DNA of 64,000 nucleotides from Peteryoungia rhizophila (GCF_004912145.1 NZ_STGT01000002.1:868001-932000), one strand, 5' to 3'. Counted from the stretch's first letter, positions 8,692 through 17,860 are shown. Notes: generated by a model from the letters alone, not told the origin. Translations and numbers: made by a program.

Positions 8692-9408
8692 TCAATCCAT
8701 GCTCAGTCTGTAGCCGATGCCGCGCACCGTCTGCAGCCAGACGGGATTGGCCGGGTCGTCTTCGATCTTGCGCCTGAGACGGTTGATCTGGACGTCGATC
8801 GTGCGTTCTCCGACCTCGGCATCGCTGCCGACCAGTTCGTGCCGCGGGATCGTGTCGCCGGCGCGGGTGGCGAAGAGATACATGATGTCCTGCTCGCGGT
8901 CGGTCAGCCGGATGACTTCCGCCCCCTTGCGCAATTCCTTGCGCAGCACCGAGAAGGTGTAGGGGCCGAACATGACCTGCTCGATCTTCGGTGCATCCGG
9001 GTTCATGTTGCGCTTCAGGATGTTGTTGATCCTGAGCACCAGTTCGCGCGGGTCGAAAGGTTTGGCGAGGTAATCGTCGGCGCCGGCTTCGAGACCAGCG
9101 ATGCGGCTGTCTGCCTCGGAGCGGGCGGTGAGAAGGATGATCGGCACCCGCTTCTCGTCGGACAGGCTCTGGGTGAGCGACAGACCGGATTCACCCGGCA
9201 TCATCACGTCGAGGACGAGAAGATCGAAGCTCAGGCCTTCCAGCTTGCGGCGTGCCTCGGCGGCATCAGCTGCGACCGTGACGCGAAAGCCCTTTTCCGT
9301 CAGGAAGCGGTGCAAGAGGTCGCGGATACGGGTGTCGTCGTCGACCACGAGGAGATGCGGAGCGTCGTCGGTGAGCTCGATCTTCTTTGACACGTCAGTC
9401 TGCTCCAT
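8692..9408 (-). CDS. petR: OmpR-family response regulator (PetR-like)
   Basis: The 238-residue regulator has a receiver domain (about 18-130) with acidic pocket VVDDD, phospho-acceptor Asp67 in LLVLDVMMPG, Thr94 and Lys116. A winged-helix DNA-binding domain (about 143-236) ends in TIDVQINRLRRKIEDD and TVRGIGYRL. Its start overlaps the upstream MarR-family gene by 14 bases. A MarR gene overlapping an OmpR-type regulator matches petP-petR of Rhodobacter and rhizobia; the symbol rests on that order rather than on a search. Targets unknown. Confidence 0.9.
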   Translation of the reverse strand: MEQTDVSKKIELTDDAPHLLVVDDDTRIRDLLHRFLTEKGFRVTVAADAAEARRKLEGLSFDLLVLDVMMPGESGLSLTQSLSDEKRVPIILLTARSEADSRIAGLEAGADDYLAKPFDPRELVLRINNILKRNMNPDAPKIEQVMFGPYTFSVLRKELRKGAEVIRLTDREQDIMYLFATRAGDTIPRHELVGSDAEVGERTIDVQINRLRRKIEDDPANPVWLQTVRGIGYRLSMD

Positions 9409-9919
9409 CCGTCTCGAGGGGCTGGGTCACGGTCTGCTTCTGCATGCCTTCGAGGAAGCGCCGCACGGTCGCGCGCTCGTCTGATGTCATGCCCTGCATG
9501 GCATGTGCAATGCGGAGGGATTGAGGTTCCGAGAGGGCGAGGGCGAGCTCGCGGCCGGCGAGCGTCGGATAAAGGCGGCGCTGGCGGCGATCGGCTGGGC
9601 CGGCCATCTGGCGGATGTAGCCGCTGTCGATCAGTTCCTTGAGCACGCGCGCGAGGCTCTGCTTGGTGATCTGCAGGATGGACAGGAGGTCGGCGACCGT
9701 CATGCCCGGACGGCGGCTGACGAAATGTACGACGCGATGATGGGCGCGGCCATAGCCGAGCTTGGCGAGGATGGCGTCCGGATCGGACACGAAATCACGA
9801 TAGGCGAAAAACAGGCTCTCGATGGTTTCGAAGTCGATCGACTTGTCATCGACCACCGGCAGGTCCGGCAGGATCTTCTTGGCAGTCTTCGTCGCAGACT
9901 GTCGGGCCACGCTCGTCAT
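9395..9919 (-). CDS. petP: MarR-family transcriptional regulator (PetP-like)
   Basis: The 174-residue winged-helix protein shows MTVADLLSILQITKQSLARVL (recognition region), then DRRQRRLYPTLAG in the wing. An N-terminal extension of about 40 residues is rich in Lys and Ala. I chose the ATG at 9919 because GGAGGAAAGGA lies directly before it; an in-frame Met 17 codons upstream lacks a site. It is the first gene of the leftward regulator, response regulator, kinase operon. In Rhodobacter the homologous pair was reported essential; here its function is inferred from order only. Confidence 0.88.
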   Translation of the reverse strand: MTSVARQSATKTAKKILPDLPVVDDKSIDFETIESLFFAYRDFVSDPDAILAKLGYGRAHHRVVHFVSRRPGMTVADLLSILQITKQSLARVLKELIDSGYIRQMAGPADRRQRRLYPTLAGRELALALSEPQSLRIAHAMQGMTSDERATVRRFLEGMQKQTVTQPLETDGAD

Positions 9920-10225
9920 TCCTTTCCTCCGGCGCACGCGAAATGTCGCTCGCGACCGCCGGTTCATCATTCATCGCTCAGGGTCGATGCTTCCCCCGCA
10001 GCCATGCCATCTTACGCGGCCGGCCATCCATCCTCGTCTCACTGGCGGGGATTGCAGGCAAAACTATGCGCAAGTGTAGCAAATTTCCAACAAATTTACG
10101 CAGATCGCACAGCTTAGAGGCGCGAATGCGAAACCTATCGCTGCCAGCCTCGTTACTTCAGCAGTGATCAAGCGCCAAGCCCGGGACAAGCCGCATCGGC
10201 GAGGTTTGCGCAAGGAGAGAGGACC
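9920..10225. other. intergenic region between divergent petP-like gene and the 53-residue gene
   Basis: These 306 bases hold no gene that I can support. They should carry promoters in both directions. The stretch near 10065-10110 is relatively A+T-rich (CAAGTGTAGCAAATTTCC) compared with the flanks. No clear dyad was found. Confidence 0.5.
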
Positions 10226-10387
10226 ATGACCATGACGGACCACGAGCAGACGACCCAGACTTCCAGCCTTCGTCCTGTTGCCGTGCTGGTGTTCACCGCG
10301 AAGATCATGGTGGCGAGCTTCCTTGTCGCGCAGGCGTCCATTCTTCCGGCCTCGCCGGTGTCGCAGGTCTACGGCCTGTCGCGCTGA
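10226..10387 (+). CDS. small hypothetical membrane-associated protein (53 residues)
   Basis: A 54-codon frame starts ATG ACC ATG, with AAGGAGA about nine bases upstream. The product begins MTMTDHEQTT and carries one hydrophobic helix (about 18-41, PVAVLVFTAKIMVASFLVAQ) followed by PASPVSQVYGLSR, so it is probably an inner-membrane peptide. I recognise no domain. It reads in the same direction as the metallo-hydrolase gene 84 bases downstream. The support is the ribosome site, the codon pattern and the membrane helix; expression is unproven. Confidence 0.6.
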   Translation: MTMTDHEQTTQTSSLRPVAVLVFTAKIMVASFLVAQASILPASPVSQVYGLSR

Positions 10388-10471
10388 CCCCCGTGCGCCG
10401 GGCTCGCGGTTTCTCTCGTCGAAGGGGCGTGTTAAGGCGCCTTACCGAACAGAGAGAAGGACCTTGCGCCG

Positions 10472-11116
10472 ATGGGACAGATTCAAGCGGGCATCATCCC
10501 CGTCACCCCCTTCCAGCAGAATTGCACCATCCTCTTCGACGACGAGACGCGTGAGGGCGTGATCGTCGATCCGGGTGGTGATGTCGATGTCATCCTGCAG
10601 GTGATCGCTGAGAACGGCATCACGCTCAAGGCGATCTGGCTGACGCATGGCCATCTCGATCATGCCGGTGGTGCCGCCGAGCTCAAGGAAAAGACGGGGC
10701 TCACCATCATCGGCCCGCACAAGGACGACCTGCCGCTGCTGCAGCGGATCGAGACCCAGGCCGCGACCTATGGCATCGAGGGGCTGCGCAGCGTTGTTCC
10801 GGACCAGTGGCTGGAAGACGGAGACACTGTATCCTTCGGCGATCACAGCTTCGAGGTCTATCATTGCCCGGGCCACGCGCCTGGTCATGTCATCTATTTC
10901 AATCGGGGCCAGAAATTCGCCCATCTCGGTGACGTCTTGTTCAGCGGTTCTGTCGGACGCACGGATCTGCCAGGGGGTGATCACCAGACGCTGATGAATT
11001 CGATCCGCGACAAGGTCCTTCCGCTCGGCGACGATGTCGGCTTCATCTGCGGGCATGGGCCCGGCAGCCGCATCGGCGACGAGCGCCGTTCCAATCCTTT
11101 CATCCAGGGCCTCTGA
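10472..11116 (+). CDS. MBL-fold metallo-hydrolase (YcbL / glyoxalase II-like)
   Basis: The 214-residue protein is a short metallo-beta-lactamase-fold hydrolase with the metal motif THGHLDHAGG (about 58-67), His in HCPGHAPGH, Asp in GDVLFSGSVGRTDLP and the last His in CGHGPGS. The set and length match YcbL-type enzymes, which show glyoxalase II (S-lactoylglutathione hydrolase) activity. True GloB enzymes are longer with a C-terminal helical domain, absent here. Cytosolic, with no signal peptide. A GNRA-loop terminator follows directly. Confidence 0.92.
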   Translation: MGQIQAGIIPVTPFQQNCTILFDDETREGVIVDPGGDVDVILQVIAENGITLKAIWLTHGHLDHAGGAAELKEKTGLTIIGPHKDDLPLLQRIETQAATYGIEGLRSVVPDQWLEDGDTVSFGDHSFEVYHCPGHAPGHVIYFNRGQKFAHLGDVLFSGSVGRTDLPGGDHQTLMNSIRDKVLPLGDDVGFICGHGPGSRIGDERRSNPFIQGL

Positions 11117-11122
11117 ACGAGA

Positions 11123-11148
11123 AAAAGCGCCGGGTGACCGGCGCTTTT
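11123..11148. terminator. bidirectional terminator between the MBL hydrolase and BA14K genes
   Basis: An 11-base-pair stem, AAAAGCGCCGG with CCGGCGCTTTT, closes a GTGA tetraloop. The A-run and T-run give a U-tract on either strand, so it can end both convergent transcripts. Confidence 0.88.
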
Positions 11149-11177
11149 GTCATTCTGCGGTGCGGTTACGGTCCGGC

Positions 11178-11633
11178 TCAGCCGGCCGTGCAGAAATGTG
11201 TTCGGCCGTCATAGCCGACGAAGGTGCCGGTGCGCGGGTTGAAGCTCCGGTAACGCTGCGAGCAGTAGTCGTGCCATGCGCCGGTCCAGGGCTCGATGCC
11301 GTAGGACTGATAGACCGGCTGTGGCTGCTGATAAACCGGGCGCGGACGATAGGTGTTGCGTGGCGGCGGCGGTGGGTAGTCATCGACGTAATAATCCGGC
11401 TCGTCGTAGACGGAGACCGGACGGTCGACGTAGACGCGGCGCTGAGGTGCCGGGTTGGCGAGTGCCGAACCGACGATGACGCCCGTCGCCAGACCGAGTA
11501 CGCCGAGCGCCAAGGCGTCGTCGCCACGGTGCTGGCGATGATAGCGGTCACCGGCTTCGGCCTGCGTCGCGGCAGCGATTGGCGTCAGGGTGACTGCAGC
11601 AGCGAGAAGAGCGTTTTGCGCAAATTTCATCAT
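11178..11633 (-). CDS. BA14K family surface protein
   Basis: The 151-residue exported protein has a signal peptide (MKFAQNALLAAAVTLTPIAAATQAEA), a short hydrophobic segment (LALGVLGLATGVIVGSALA), a Tyr/Pro-rich linker (PPPPPRNTYRPRPVYQQ) and a C-terminal BA14K motif (WHDYCSQRYRSFNPRTGTF, then YDGRTHFC). BA14K was described in Brucella as an immunoreactive protein with lectin-like properties. Rhizobia carry several copies; their role is uncertain. Two tandem Met codons make the start ambiguous by one residue. Confidence 0.92.
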   Translation of the reverse strand: MMKFAQNALLAAAVTLTPIAAATQAEAGDRYHRQHRGDDALALGVLGLATGVIVGSALANPAPQRRVYVDRPVSVYDEPDYYVDDYPPPPPRNTYRPRPVYQQPQPVYQSYGIEPWTGAWHDYCSQRYRSFNPRTGTFVGYDGRTHFCTAG

Positions 11634-11738
11634 GACGTCTGTTCCTCAGCCTTGGCGAAACCATGAGCCGGTGCTGGCTGTTCGGGCCACCGGCGATGAT
11701 CGCAATCTATGAGGTGTCGCCTGAACGCAGGCTGAACG

Positions 11739-11762
11739 AAAAAACCCGGCAAAAATGCCGGG
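11739..11762 (-). terminator. intrinsic terminator of the cold-shock gene
   Basis: On the minus strand a seven-base-pair CCCGGCA/TGCCGGG stem with a TTTT loop is followed by six T residues, 28 bases after the csp stop codon. Confidence 0.9.
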
Positions 11763-11789
11763 CCGCAATTCGTGGAAATCCGGTTTAAA

Positions 11790-12005
11790 TCAGCCGGAGA
11801 TCTGCAGGTTTACGGCCTTAGGGCCCTTGCCACGGCGATCGGGTTCGGTGTCGAAGCTGACCTTCTGGTTTTCGGTCAGACCCGACAGGCCCGATGCCTG
11901 AACAGCGGAGATGTGGACGAAGATGTCCGCGCCGCCATTGTCGGGCTTGATGAAGCCAAAGCCCTTGTCGGTATTGAAGAATTTTACAGTGCCAGTCTCG
12001 GCCAT
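11790..12005 (-). CDS. cold-shock DNA/RNA-binding protein, CspA family
   Basis: This 71-residue single cold-shock domain has both RNA-binding motifs, KGFGFI (RNP1) and DIFVHI (RNP2). The family acts as RNA chaperones that melt structured mRNA. The ending KGPKAVNLQISG is common among alphaproteobacterial Csp proteins. AAGGA lies about nine bases before the ATG. The upstream gene-free region is long, as for many csp genes with structured leaders. Confidence 0.95.
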   Translation of the reverse strand: MAETGTVKFFNTDKGFGFIKPDNGGADIFVHISAVQASGLSGLTENQKVSFDTEPDRRGKGPKAVNLQISG

Positions 12006-12544
12006 GCGTCAGGTCCTTTTCTCTCTGCCCATATTCGGCGGGGCAGCATTGCAATGTACCCGCGAGCGGGTGAGCGACAGGCATTTGTCGAAATTGGAGG
12101 AAAGGGGCCCTGTTACCGCAGACTAGCCAAGTGCATGTCACCATCCACTGTAGTTGGTCTGCCCGGGGTTGTTATAGCGTCCCCGGCGCGCATTACTTTA
12201 TAGGTCTTCCCATGCTCGCAAAATTGCCCGAACAGCCGAAGAGTGCTTGCTTTGTCGGAAATTGGCAAGCGAAAGTTTTAACCCTTTCATGGGTGAGAGT
12301 CCTTTGTTTTCAGTGCGAACAGCGTGATTCGCGAGCTCGGCAAGCCCTCATCGCGTCATTTCGTCGAAAATTTGCATCGCTTGCGATGGAGATTGGGTGA
12401 ATTGGCTGCGTAAACACGGAATTTTGCGGGTGAAAATTTCCCGTGTTCGATTTTCGAGGCTGTTCGGAAGCGGCGCCTTCCAGCTGCGATTTCGACCCAG
12501 ATTTGGTTTCTATCGGGGGACATGCAGCCTTGTATTGGCTGTCC
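12006..12544. other. 539-base intergenic region upstream of the cold-shock gene
   Basis: No gene could be supported. The side next to csp should contain its promoter and 5' leader, which in csp genes is often long and thermosensitive. The opposite side, near 12190-12430, is less G+C-rich than the surroundings. Short open frames here have no ribosome site or recognisable product. Confidence 0.5.
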
Positions 12545-13687
12545 TCAGCTCTCGCTGCCACGCGTGATGCGCAACAATTGCCCGTCCTCTTCGTCGGTCA
12601 CCAACAGGATAGAGCCGTCGGGCGCAACCTTCACGTCCCGGATCCGCCCATATTCGCCGCCCAGCATGCGTTCTTCGGCTGCGATCGAGCCGTCGTCGTT
12701 GCGCTCCATGCGCGCCAGGAGCTGGTATTTGAGGGCAGCGACCAGAAAGTCACCATCCCACTCCGGAAAAATTGCGCCACGATAAATGGCAAGCGCCCCG
12801 GGTGCGATCGATGGATCCCAGTAGTGAAGCGGCTGCTCGTATCCGTCGGCAGACTGTCCGATGCCAATTTCCGCACCCGAATAATGCTTGCCGTAGGAGA
12901 TGACCGGCCAACCGTAATTGTTGCCGGCCTGCGGTGCGTTGATTTCGTCTCCCCCGCGGGCACCGTGTTCGACGGTATAGAGGCGGTTGTCGGCGGGATC
13001 GATTGTGAGACCTTGCGGATTGCGGTGGCCGCTGGACCAGACCTCCGGCAGAGCCTGACCCTGCGGGTTTCCGTTCGCCGGGCTGCCGTCCGGGTTGATG
13101 TGCATGATCTTGCCGGCGTGATCGGCGGGGTCCTGTGCACGATCTGCGTCACCCCGGTCGCCGATGCCGAAGAAGAGGCTGCCGTCGGCGGCAATGGCGA
13201 TGCGCGATCCGAAATGCTGGCCGGCCCGTGTCAGCTTGTTCATCAGGAAGATGCGGTCGACCCCTTCCAGGCGCTGCTCGTCATCGCTGAGACGGGCTGC
13301 AAAGACTGCCGTGCCCTGTCCGCCCGGGCCGGGGGCTGCAGCCGTGAAGAAGAGGCGCCGTGTCTCGGCAAAGTCGGGCGCCAGCGCCACATCGAGAAGG
13401 CCACCCTGACCCGTGGCGGCGATCTTCGGAAGCCCGCGAAGAGGCTCGCCGACCTTTCCGTCTCTGATGATGCGCATGCGGCCGGGGCGCTCGGTCACGA
13501 CATAGGATCCATCAGGCAGCACCTCGACGGACCAGGGATGCTCCAGGTTGCCGGCGACAGTGGTGACTTCGAGGGTCACTGTACCGGCGCGGTGTTCATC
13601 CAGGTCCTGTGCCGAGGCGGGCAGGGCGAGGGAGAGTACAACAATAGGCGCTGCCAGCAGCTTCGTCTTGTCCGACAGATTCAGCAT
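12545..13687 (-). CDS. PQQ-dependent aldose/sugar dehydrogenase, periplasmic (copy 1)
   Basis: The 380-residue protein starts with a signal peptide (LSDKTKLLAAPIVVLSLALPASA) followed by a soluble glucose dehydrogenase-type beta-propeller. Typical blocks are LEHPWSVEVLPDGSYVVTER, GQGGLLDVALAPDF, GQHFGSRIAI, SSGHRNPQGL, VEHGARGGDEIN and NYGWPVISYG. Such Asd/YliI-like enzymes oxidise aldoses with PQQ in the periplasm and pass electrons to the respiratory chain. Two ATGs lie two codons apart; I prefer 13687 because GAGGAG is then six bases upstream, while it abuts the ATG at 13693. A related copy lies at 17861-19087. Confidence 0.88.
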   Translation of the reverse strand: MLNLSDKTKLLAAPIVVLSLALPASAQDLDEHRAGTVTLEVTTVAGNLEHPWSVEVLPDGSYVVTERPGRMRIIRDGKVGEPLRGLPKIAATGQGGLLDVALAPDFAETRRLFFTAAAPGPGGQGTAVFAARLSDDEQRLEGVDRIFLMNKLTRAGQHFGSRIAIAADGSLFFGIGDRGDADRAQDPADHAGKIMHINPDGSPANGNPQGQALPEVWSSGHRNPQGLTIDPADNRLYTVEHGARGGDEINAPQAGNNYGWPVISYGKHYSGAEIGIGQSADGYEQPLHYWDPSIAPGALAIYRGAIFPEWDGDFLVAALKYQLLARMERNDDGSIAAEERMLGGEYGRIRDVKVAPDGSILLVTDEEDGQLLRITRGSES

Positions 13688-13830
13688 CTTCATCTCCTCG
13701 TCCCGGCATATCCCATGAGTTTTGGTCTCATGCGCCTTTCGACAATGTGGGATGGAAATGCCGGCGGCAAGGCGGTCAGAGGCCAGGATGCGCCTCCTGA
13801 CCGGATTGTGAAGGGGCGCAGCCGCGTCGT

Positions 13831-15117
13831 TCAAGTGTCGAAGCTGACGGCCTTCAGCTTGTCGATGCCGAGGGCCTGGAGGGTGAGCTTTTCGTAGAAG
13901 GGCTCCGACTTGCCGAGCTTCACCTTGTAGAGGAAGTATTTTTCGAAGCCGATCTTGGCTGCGTGAACCCATTTGCCTTGAGACGACCAGTTGACGTTGC
14001 GGGGCGGCAATTGCGGCTGGGCGACGAAGGCAATGCCGCCATCGCCAAAGTCGGCAAGGCAGACGGCGTTCCATGTCCCTTGGGCATTGGCCTCCTCGCC
14101 GGCGATCAGATTGGCGATGTTGTGGGCCGTCGCTGTCACCATGGATTCGATCATGAAGCCGGTCTTCGGCACGCCGACCGGTACGGGTGTCTTGCCCATG
14201 GGCGGGATCGCGACGCAGACTCCCACAGAGAAGACGTTTCGGTAGGTCGGGTTCTGCTGGTGCTTGTCGGCGAGGATGAAGCCGCGCGGATTGGTCAGGC
14301 CCTCGATGCCTCTGATTGCTTCGACACCGCGGAAGGCCGGGAGCATCATCGTATAGACCGAGGGGATTTCGTGGGTCGCCTTGACGCTGCCGTCCTCGTT
14401 GATCTCTTCGGCGACGACCTTGTCGTTCTCGAACCGGTTCACGCGGGCGTTGGTTACCCATTTGATGTGCTTCGAGCGCATTGCACTTTCCAGCAAGCCC
14501 TTGGTGTCGCCGACGCCATCCAGGCCGAGATGGCCGATATAGGGTTCGGAGGTGACGAAGGTCATCGGCACGCGGTCGCGGACCTTGGCGTCGCGCAGGG
14601 CCTTGTCGAGGATGAAGGCGAATTCATAGGCCGGTCCAAAACAGGAGGCGCCCTGAACGGCGCCGATCACCACCGGGCCGGGATTGGCGACGAGCTTGTC
14701 GAAGGCTTCCTTTGCCGCAAGTGCGTGATCGATATGGCAGACGGACTGCGTATGGTGCTGGGGACCGAAGCCCTCGATTTCGTCGAAGGCGAGATCGGGG
14801 CCGGTGGCGATGACCAGGTAATCATAGTCGAGCGAGCTGCCATCGAGCATTTCGACACGGTTTTCACCCGGATGGACGCGGGCCGCGCCTTGGGCATGCA
14901 GGGTGATGTTGCGCTTGGCGCAGGCGGGGCGAAGATCGACCTCGATTTCCTCGCGTCCGCGCCACCCAACTGCCACCCAGGGGTTGGAGGGCACAAAGGA
15001 ATATGTCGCGCCCTTGCTCAGAAGGTTGATCTCCACCTCCCGCCCAAGGCGGTCTCTCAATTCATAGGCCATGATCGTGCCGCCGAGACCGGCACCCAGG
15101 ACTGCAATGCGTTTCAT
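13831..15117 (-). CDS. sulfide:quinone oxidoreductase-like FAD-dependent flavoprotein
   Basis: This 428-residue flavoprotein has an N-terminal FAD dinucleotide fold (RIAVLGAGLGGTIMAYEL), a second site at YDYLVIATGPDL and SVGVCVAIPP near the third FAD motif. Cys127 (SVCHIDHA), Cys159 (GASCFGPAYEF) and Cys301 (VGVCVAIPP) are spaced like the redox cysteines of sulfide:quinone reductases. SQR oxidises sulfide to zero-valent sulfur and reduces membrane quinone; no signal peptide is seen, as expected for a peripheral inner-membrane enzyme. GGAGG seven bases before 15117 fixes the start. A dyad in its promoter suggests repressor control. Confidence 0.83.
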   Translation of the reverse strand: MKRIAVLGAGLGGTIMAYELRDRLGREVEINLLSKGATYSFVPSNPWVAVGWRGREEIEVDLRPACAKRNITLHAQGAARVHPGENRVEMLDGSSLDYDYLVIATGPDLAFDEIEGFGPQHHTQSVCHIDHALAAKEAFDKLVANPGPVVIGAVQGASCFGPAYEFAFILDKALRDAKVRDRVPMTFVTSEPYIGHLGLDGVGDTKGLLESAMRSKHIKWVTNARVNRFENDKVVAEEINEDGSVKATHEIPSVYTMMLPAFRGVEAIRGIEGLTNPRGFILADKHQQNPTYRNVFSVGVCVAIPPMGKTPVPVGVPKTGFMIESMVTATAHNIANLIAGEEANAQGTWNAVCLADFGDGGIAFVAQPQLPPRNVNWSSQGKWVHAAKIGFEKYFLYKVKLGKSEPFYEKLTLQALGIDKLKAVSFDT

Positions 15118-15157
15118 GATGGCTCCTCCCATTCAGTGGGAAACAGTATCTACGAAA

Positions 15158-15176
15158 CTACATATATATCAAGTAG
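15158..15176. promoter_or_regulatory. A+T-rich dyad upstream of the SQR-like gene
   Basis: The 19-base imperfect palindrome CTACATATATATCAAGTAG has CTAC/GTAG arms and an ATATAT centre. It lies 41 bases before the SQR ATG and just after the small membrane-protein gene, in an otherwise G+C-rich region. ArsR-type sulfide-responsive repressors (BigR/SqrR) control sqr genes in related bacteria, so an operator is plausible. No such repressor is adjacent, and the match to a known box is not established. Confidence 0.4.
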
Positions 15177-15185
15177 ACTATTTTC

Positions 15186-15581
15186 CTACCGATCGTCGGA
15201 ACCGGAACTGTGCACGATGTCGTGCCATCCGCGCTTCCATAGGGCCAGCCCGCCGGCCGCCATGACGGCAAAGCAGGCGAAGAGAAGGACGATGAGAAGA
15301 TGGCGCTCGGTCTGCGGCAGTGGCAGGTCCTGGCCATGTGTGGCCGGGACGTGGACCAGCCGGACGGGGGCGGCGCGGATGATGCTTCCCGTCGTTACAT
15401 GATCCGCATGGGCACCCGGCGCCGCTAGGCTTTGGGCGGCCGGCTCGGTGCCGGGAGGCGTGGCGGCTCCGGGGCTGCCGAACATGAACAGGGCCAGAGC
15501 CAGGCCGCTGGCGGCTGCCAACCAGGCGAGCGAACGGCTTCGACGGGAAGGGGGCGTGCATGTTTCCAATTCGTAATCCAT
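15186..15581 (-). CDS. hypothetical two-helix membrane protein next to the SQR-like gene
   Basis: The 131-residue frame encodes a basic N-terminus, a first hydrophobic helix (SLAWLAAASGLALALFMFG), about 60 residues rich in Ala, Pro and His, a second helix (HLLIVLLFACFAVMAAGGLAL) and a charged tail WKRGWHDIVHSSGSDDR. I recognise no domain. The positive charges next to both helices suggest both ends face the cytoplasm. It ends 69 bases before the SQR start on the same strand, so an operon is likely. The ribosome site is weak (GAAGG), leaving the start uncertain. Confidence 0.6.
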   Translation of the reverse strand: MDYELETCTPPSRRSRSLAWLAAASGLALALFMFGSPGAATPPGTEPAAQSLAAPGAHADHVTTGSIIRAAPVRLVHVPATHGQDLPLPQTERHLLIVLLFACFAVMAAGGLALWKRGWHDIVHSSGSDDR

Positions 15582-15786
15582 GGCGGGCGCCTTCAGCTAG
15601 TTGACTTGACCGCATGAAACCGCGTGATCACGTCGGCAGGACGACGAAATTGTGGCGTTTCCCATGTCGAATTGTGATTTCGCCGGTCGCCACAGAATCG
15701 GTGCGGATCGGGCATTGGCACCGTGACGCGAATCTCTTCGGCTTTCGATGCTTTTGGCTTGAAAGGCAGGGCCTCTTTCGCCATAG

Positions 15787-17049
<1,263 letters not shown>

Positions 17050-17073
17050 TCTCCGAGTTTCATCGGCTTTAGG

Positions 17074-17103
17074 AAGGGCTCGTCGCAAGGCGGGCCTTTC
17101 TCG
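17074..17103 (+). terminator. probable terminator of aatA
   Basis: A nine-base-pair stem AAGGGCTCG/CGGGCCTTT (two G-U wobbles) encloses an eight-base loop. The T-rich 3' arm (CCTTTCTC) follows, 25 bases after the stop. Confidence 0.6.
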
Positions 17104-17154
17104 CATATTGGGCTTCTGTTGAGGCCGGAATGCGCCTGTGATATCTTCGGTTGC

Positions 17155-17442
17155 ATGAAAACAGTCAGCCTGCAGGAAGCCACGCGCGATCTGGAAGCCC
17201 TCGCCGACGCCGTCGAGCAGGGCGAGGTCGTGACCGTAACGCGGGACGGCAGGCCGGTGCTGGATCTTGTGCCTCATGCGGGGACGGCTGCAGAAGAGGC
17301 GGAGCAGAGGGGAAAAGGTATCGATTGGGAGGCCGGTGAGGCATATCTGCGCTCTCGCGGTATCGTTCGCGGGCCGGGATTTATCGCTGAAGATTTCGAC
17401 GATCCTCTTCCGGAGGATTTTCTTCTGAGGCCTTTACCCTGA
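17155..17442 (+). CDS. type II antitoxin, Phd/YefM family
   Basis: The 95-residue protein begins MKTVSLQEATRDLEALADAV and continues GEVVTVTRDGRPVLDLVP. This is the Phd/YefM DNA-binding fold, in which a helix is followed by the strand that carries the conserved R(D/N)G(R/K)P motif. The tail (about 50-95) is acidic and probably wraps the toxin. It is followed after one base by a PIN-domain gene, so the pair forms a toxin-antitoxin operon with likely autoregulation. I took the ATG at 17155; an upstream Met adds a poorly conserved, Cys-containing leader. Confidence 0.85.
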   Translation: MKTVSLQEATRDLEALADAVEQGEVVTVTRDGRPVLDLVPHAGTAAEEAEQRGKGIDWEAGEAYLRSRGIVRGPGFIAEDFDDPLPEDFLLRPLP

Positions 17443-17443
17443 G

Positions 17444-17830
17444 ATGCGCCTGCTGCTCGACACGCATTACGTGATCGCGGCGGCAGATGGTGTCATCAAT
17501 CCGAGATTTTCGGAGATCAGGTCCATCTTGGATGAGGCGCCGGGACGCCACGTCTACAGCGTCGCAAGCTTATGGGAGATTGCCATCAAGATGCGGCTTG
17601 GTAAACTTAGTCCCAGGCTCCCATTGATCGACATTCCGCCTTTCCTCAAAGCCAGCGGTTTGGGCTTGCGCGGCATCGATGTCGCGCACGTGTTCTATCC
17701 CATTGAGCCGGAACCACCCACGCGAGATCCGTTCGACCGCTTGCTTCTCGCGCAATGTCACGTCGAAGGGCTGCGGCTTGTGACGGTCGACCGTGCTCTT
17801 GTTGATCATCCCTTGGCGTTCCGCCCCTGA
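17444..17830 (+). CDS. PIN-domain ribonuclease toxin (VapC-like)
   Basis: This 128-residue PIN protein has the acidic active-site residues in LLLDTHYVIAAADG (first Asp), SLWEIAIKMRLGKL (Glu) and TRDPFDRLLLAQCHVEGLRLVTVDRAL (remaining Asps). The Trp-Glu-Ile-Ala-Ile-Lys motif marks the SmuVapC-like subgroup. Such toxins cleave tRNA or rRNA. It lies one base after the Phd-type antitoxin. Its stop codon falls inside a long perfect hairpin. Confidence 0.88.
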   Translation: MRLLLDTHYVIAAADGVINPRFSEIRSILDEAPGRHVYSVASLWEIAIKMRLGKLSPRLPLIDIPPFLKASGLGLRGIDVAHVFYPIEPEPPTRDPFDRLLLAQCHVEGLRLVTVDRALVDHPLAFRP

Positions 17831-17852
17831 TCGTGAGAGACCAGGGGCGGAA
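17819..17852. repeat. inverted repeat overlapping the PIN toxin stop codon
   Basis: Perfect 11-base arms TTCCGCCCCTG and CAGGGGCGGAA are separated by 12 bases. The toxin TGA (17828-17830) lies at the top of the 5' arm. There is no T-run on either strand, so it may protect 3' ends or act as a weak bidirectional terminator with the convergent dehydrogenase gene. Confidence 0.7.
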
Positions 17853-17860
17853 AGTGTGGC

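Noticed and set aside
13963..15402. 479-codon plus-strand frame opposite the SQR-like gene
   Set aside because: Antisense shadow; its low-complexity Gly/Asp/His content contrasts with the intact flavoprotein motifs on the minus strand.
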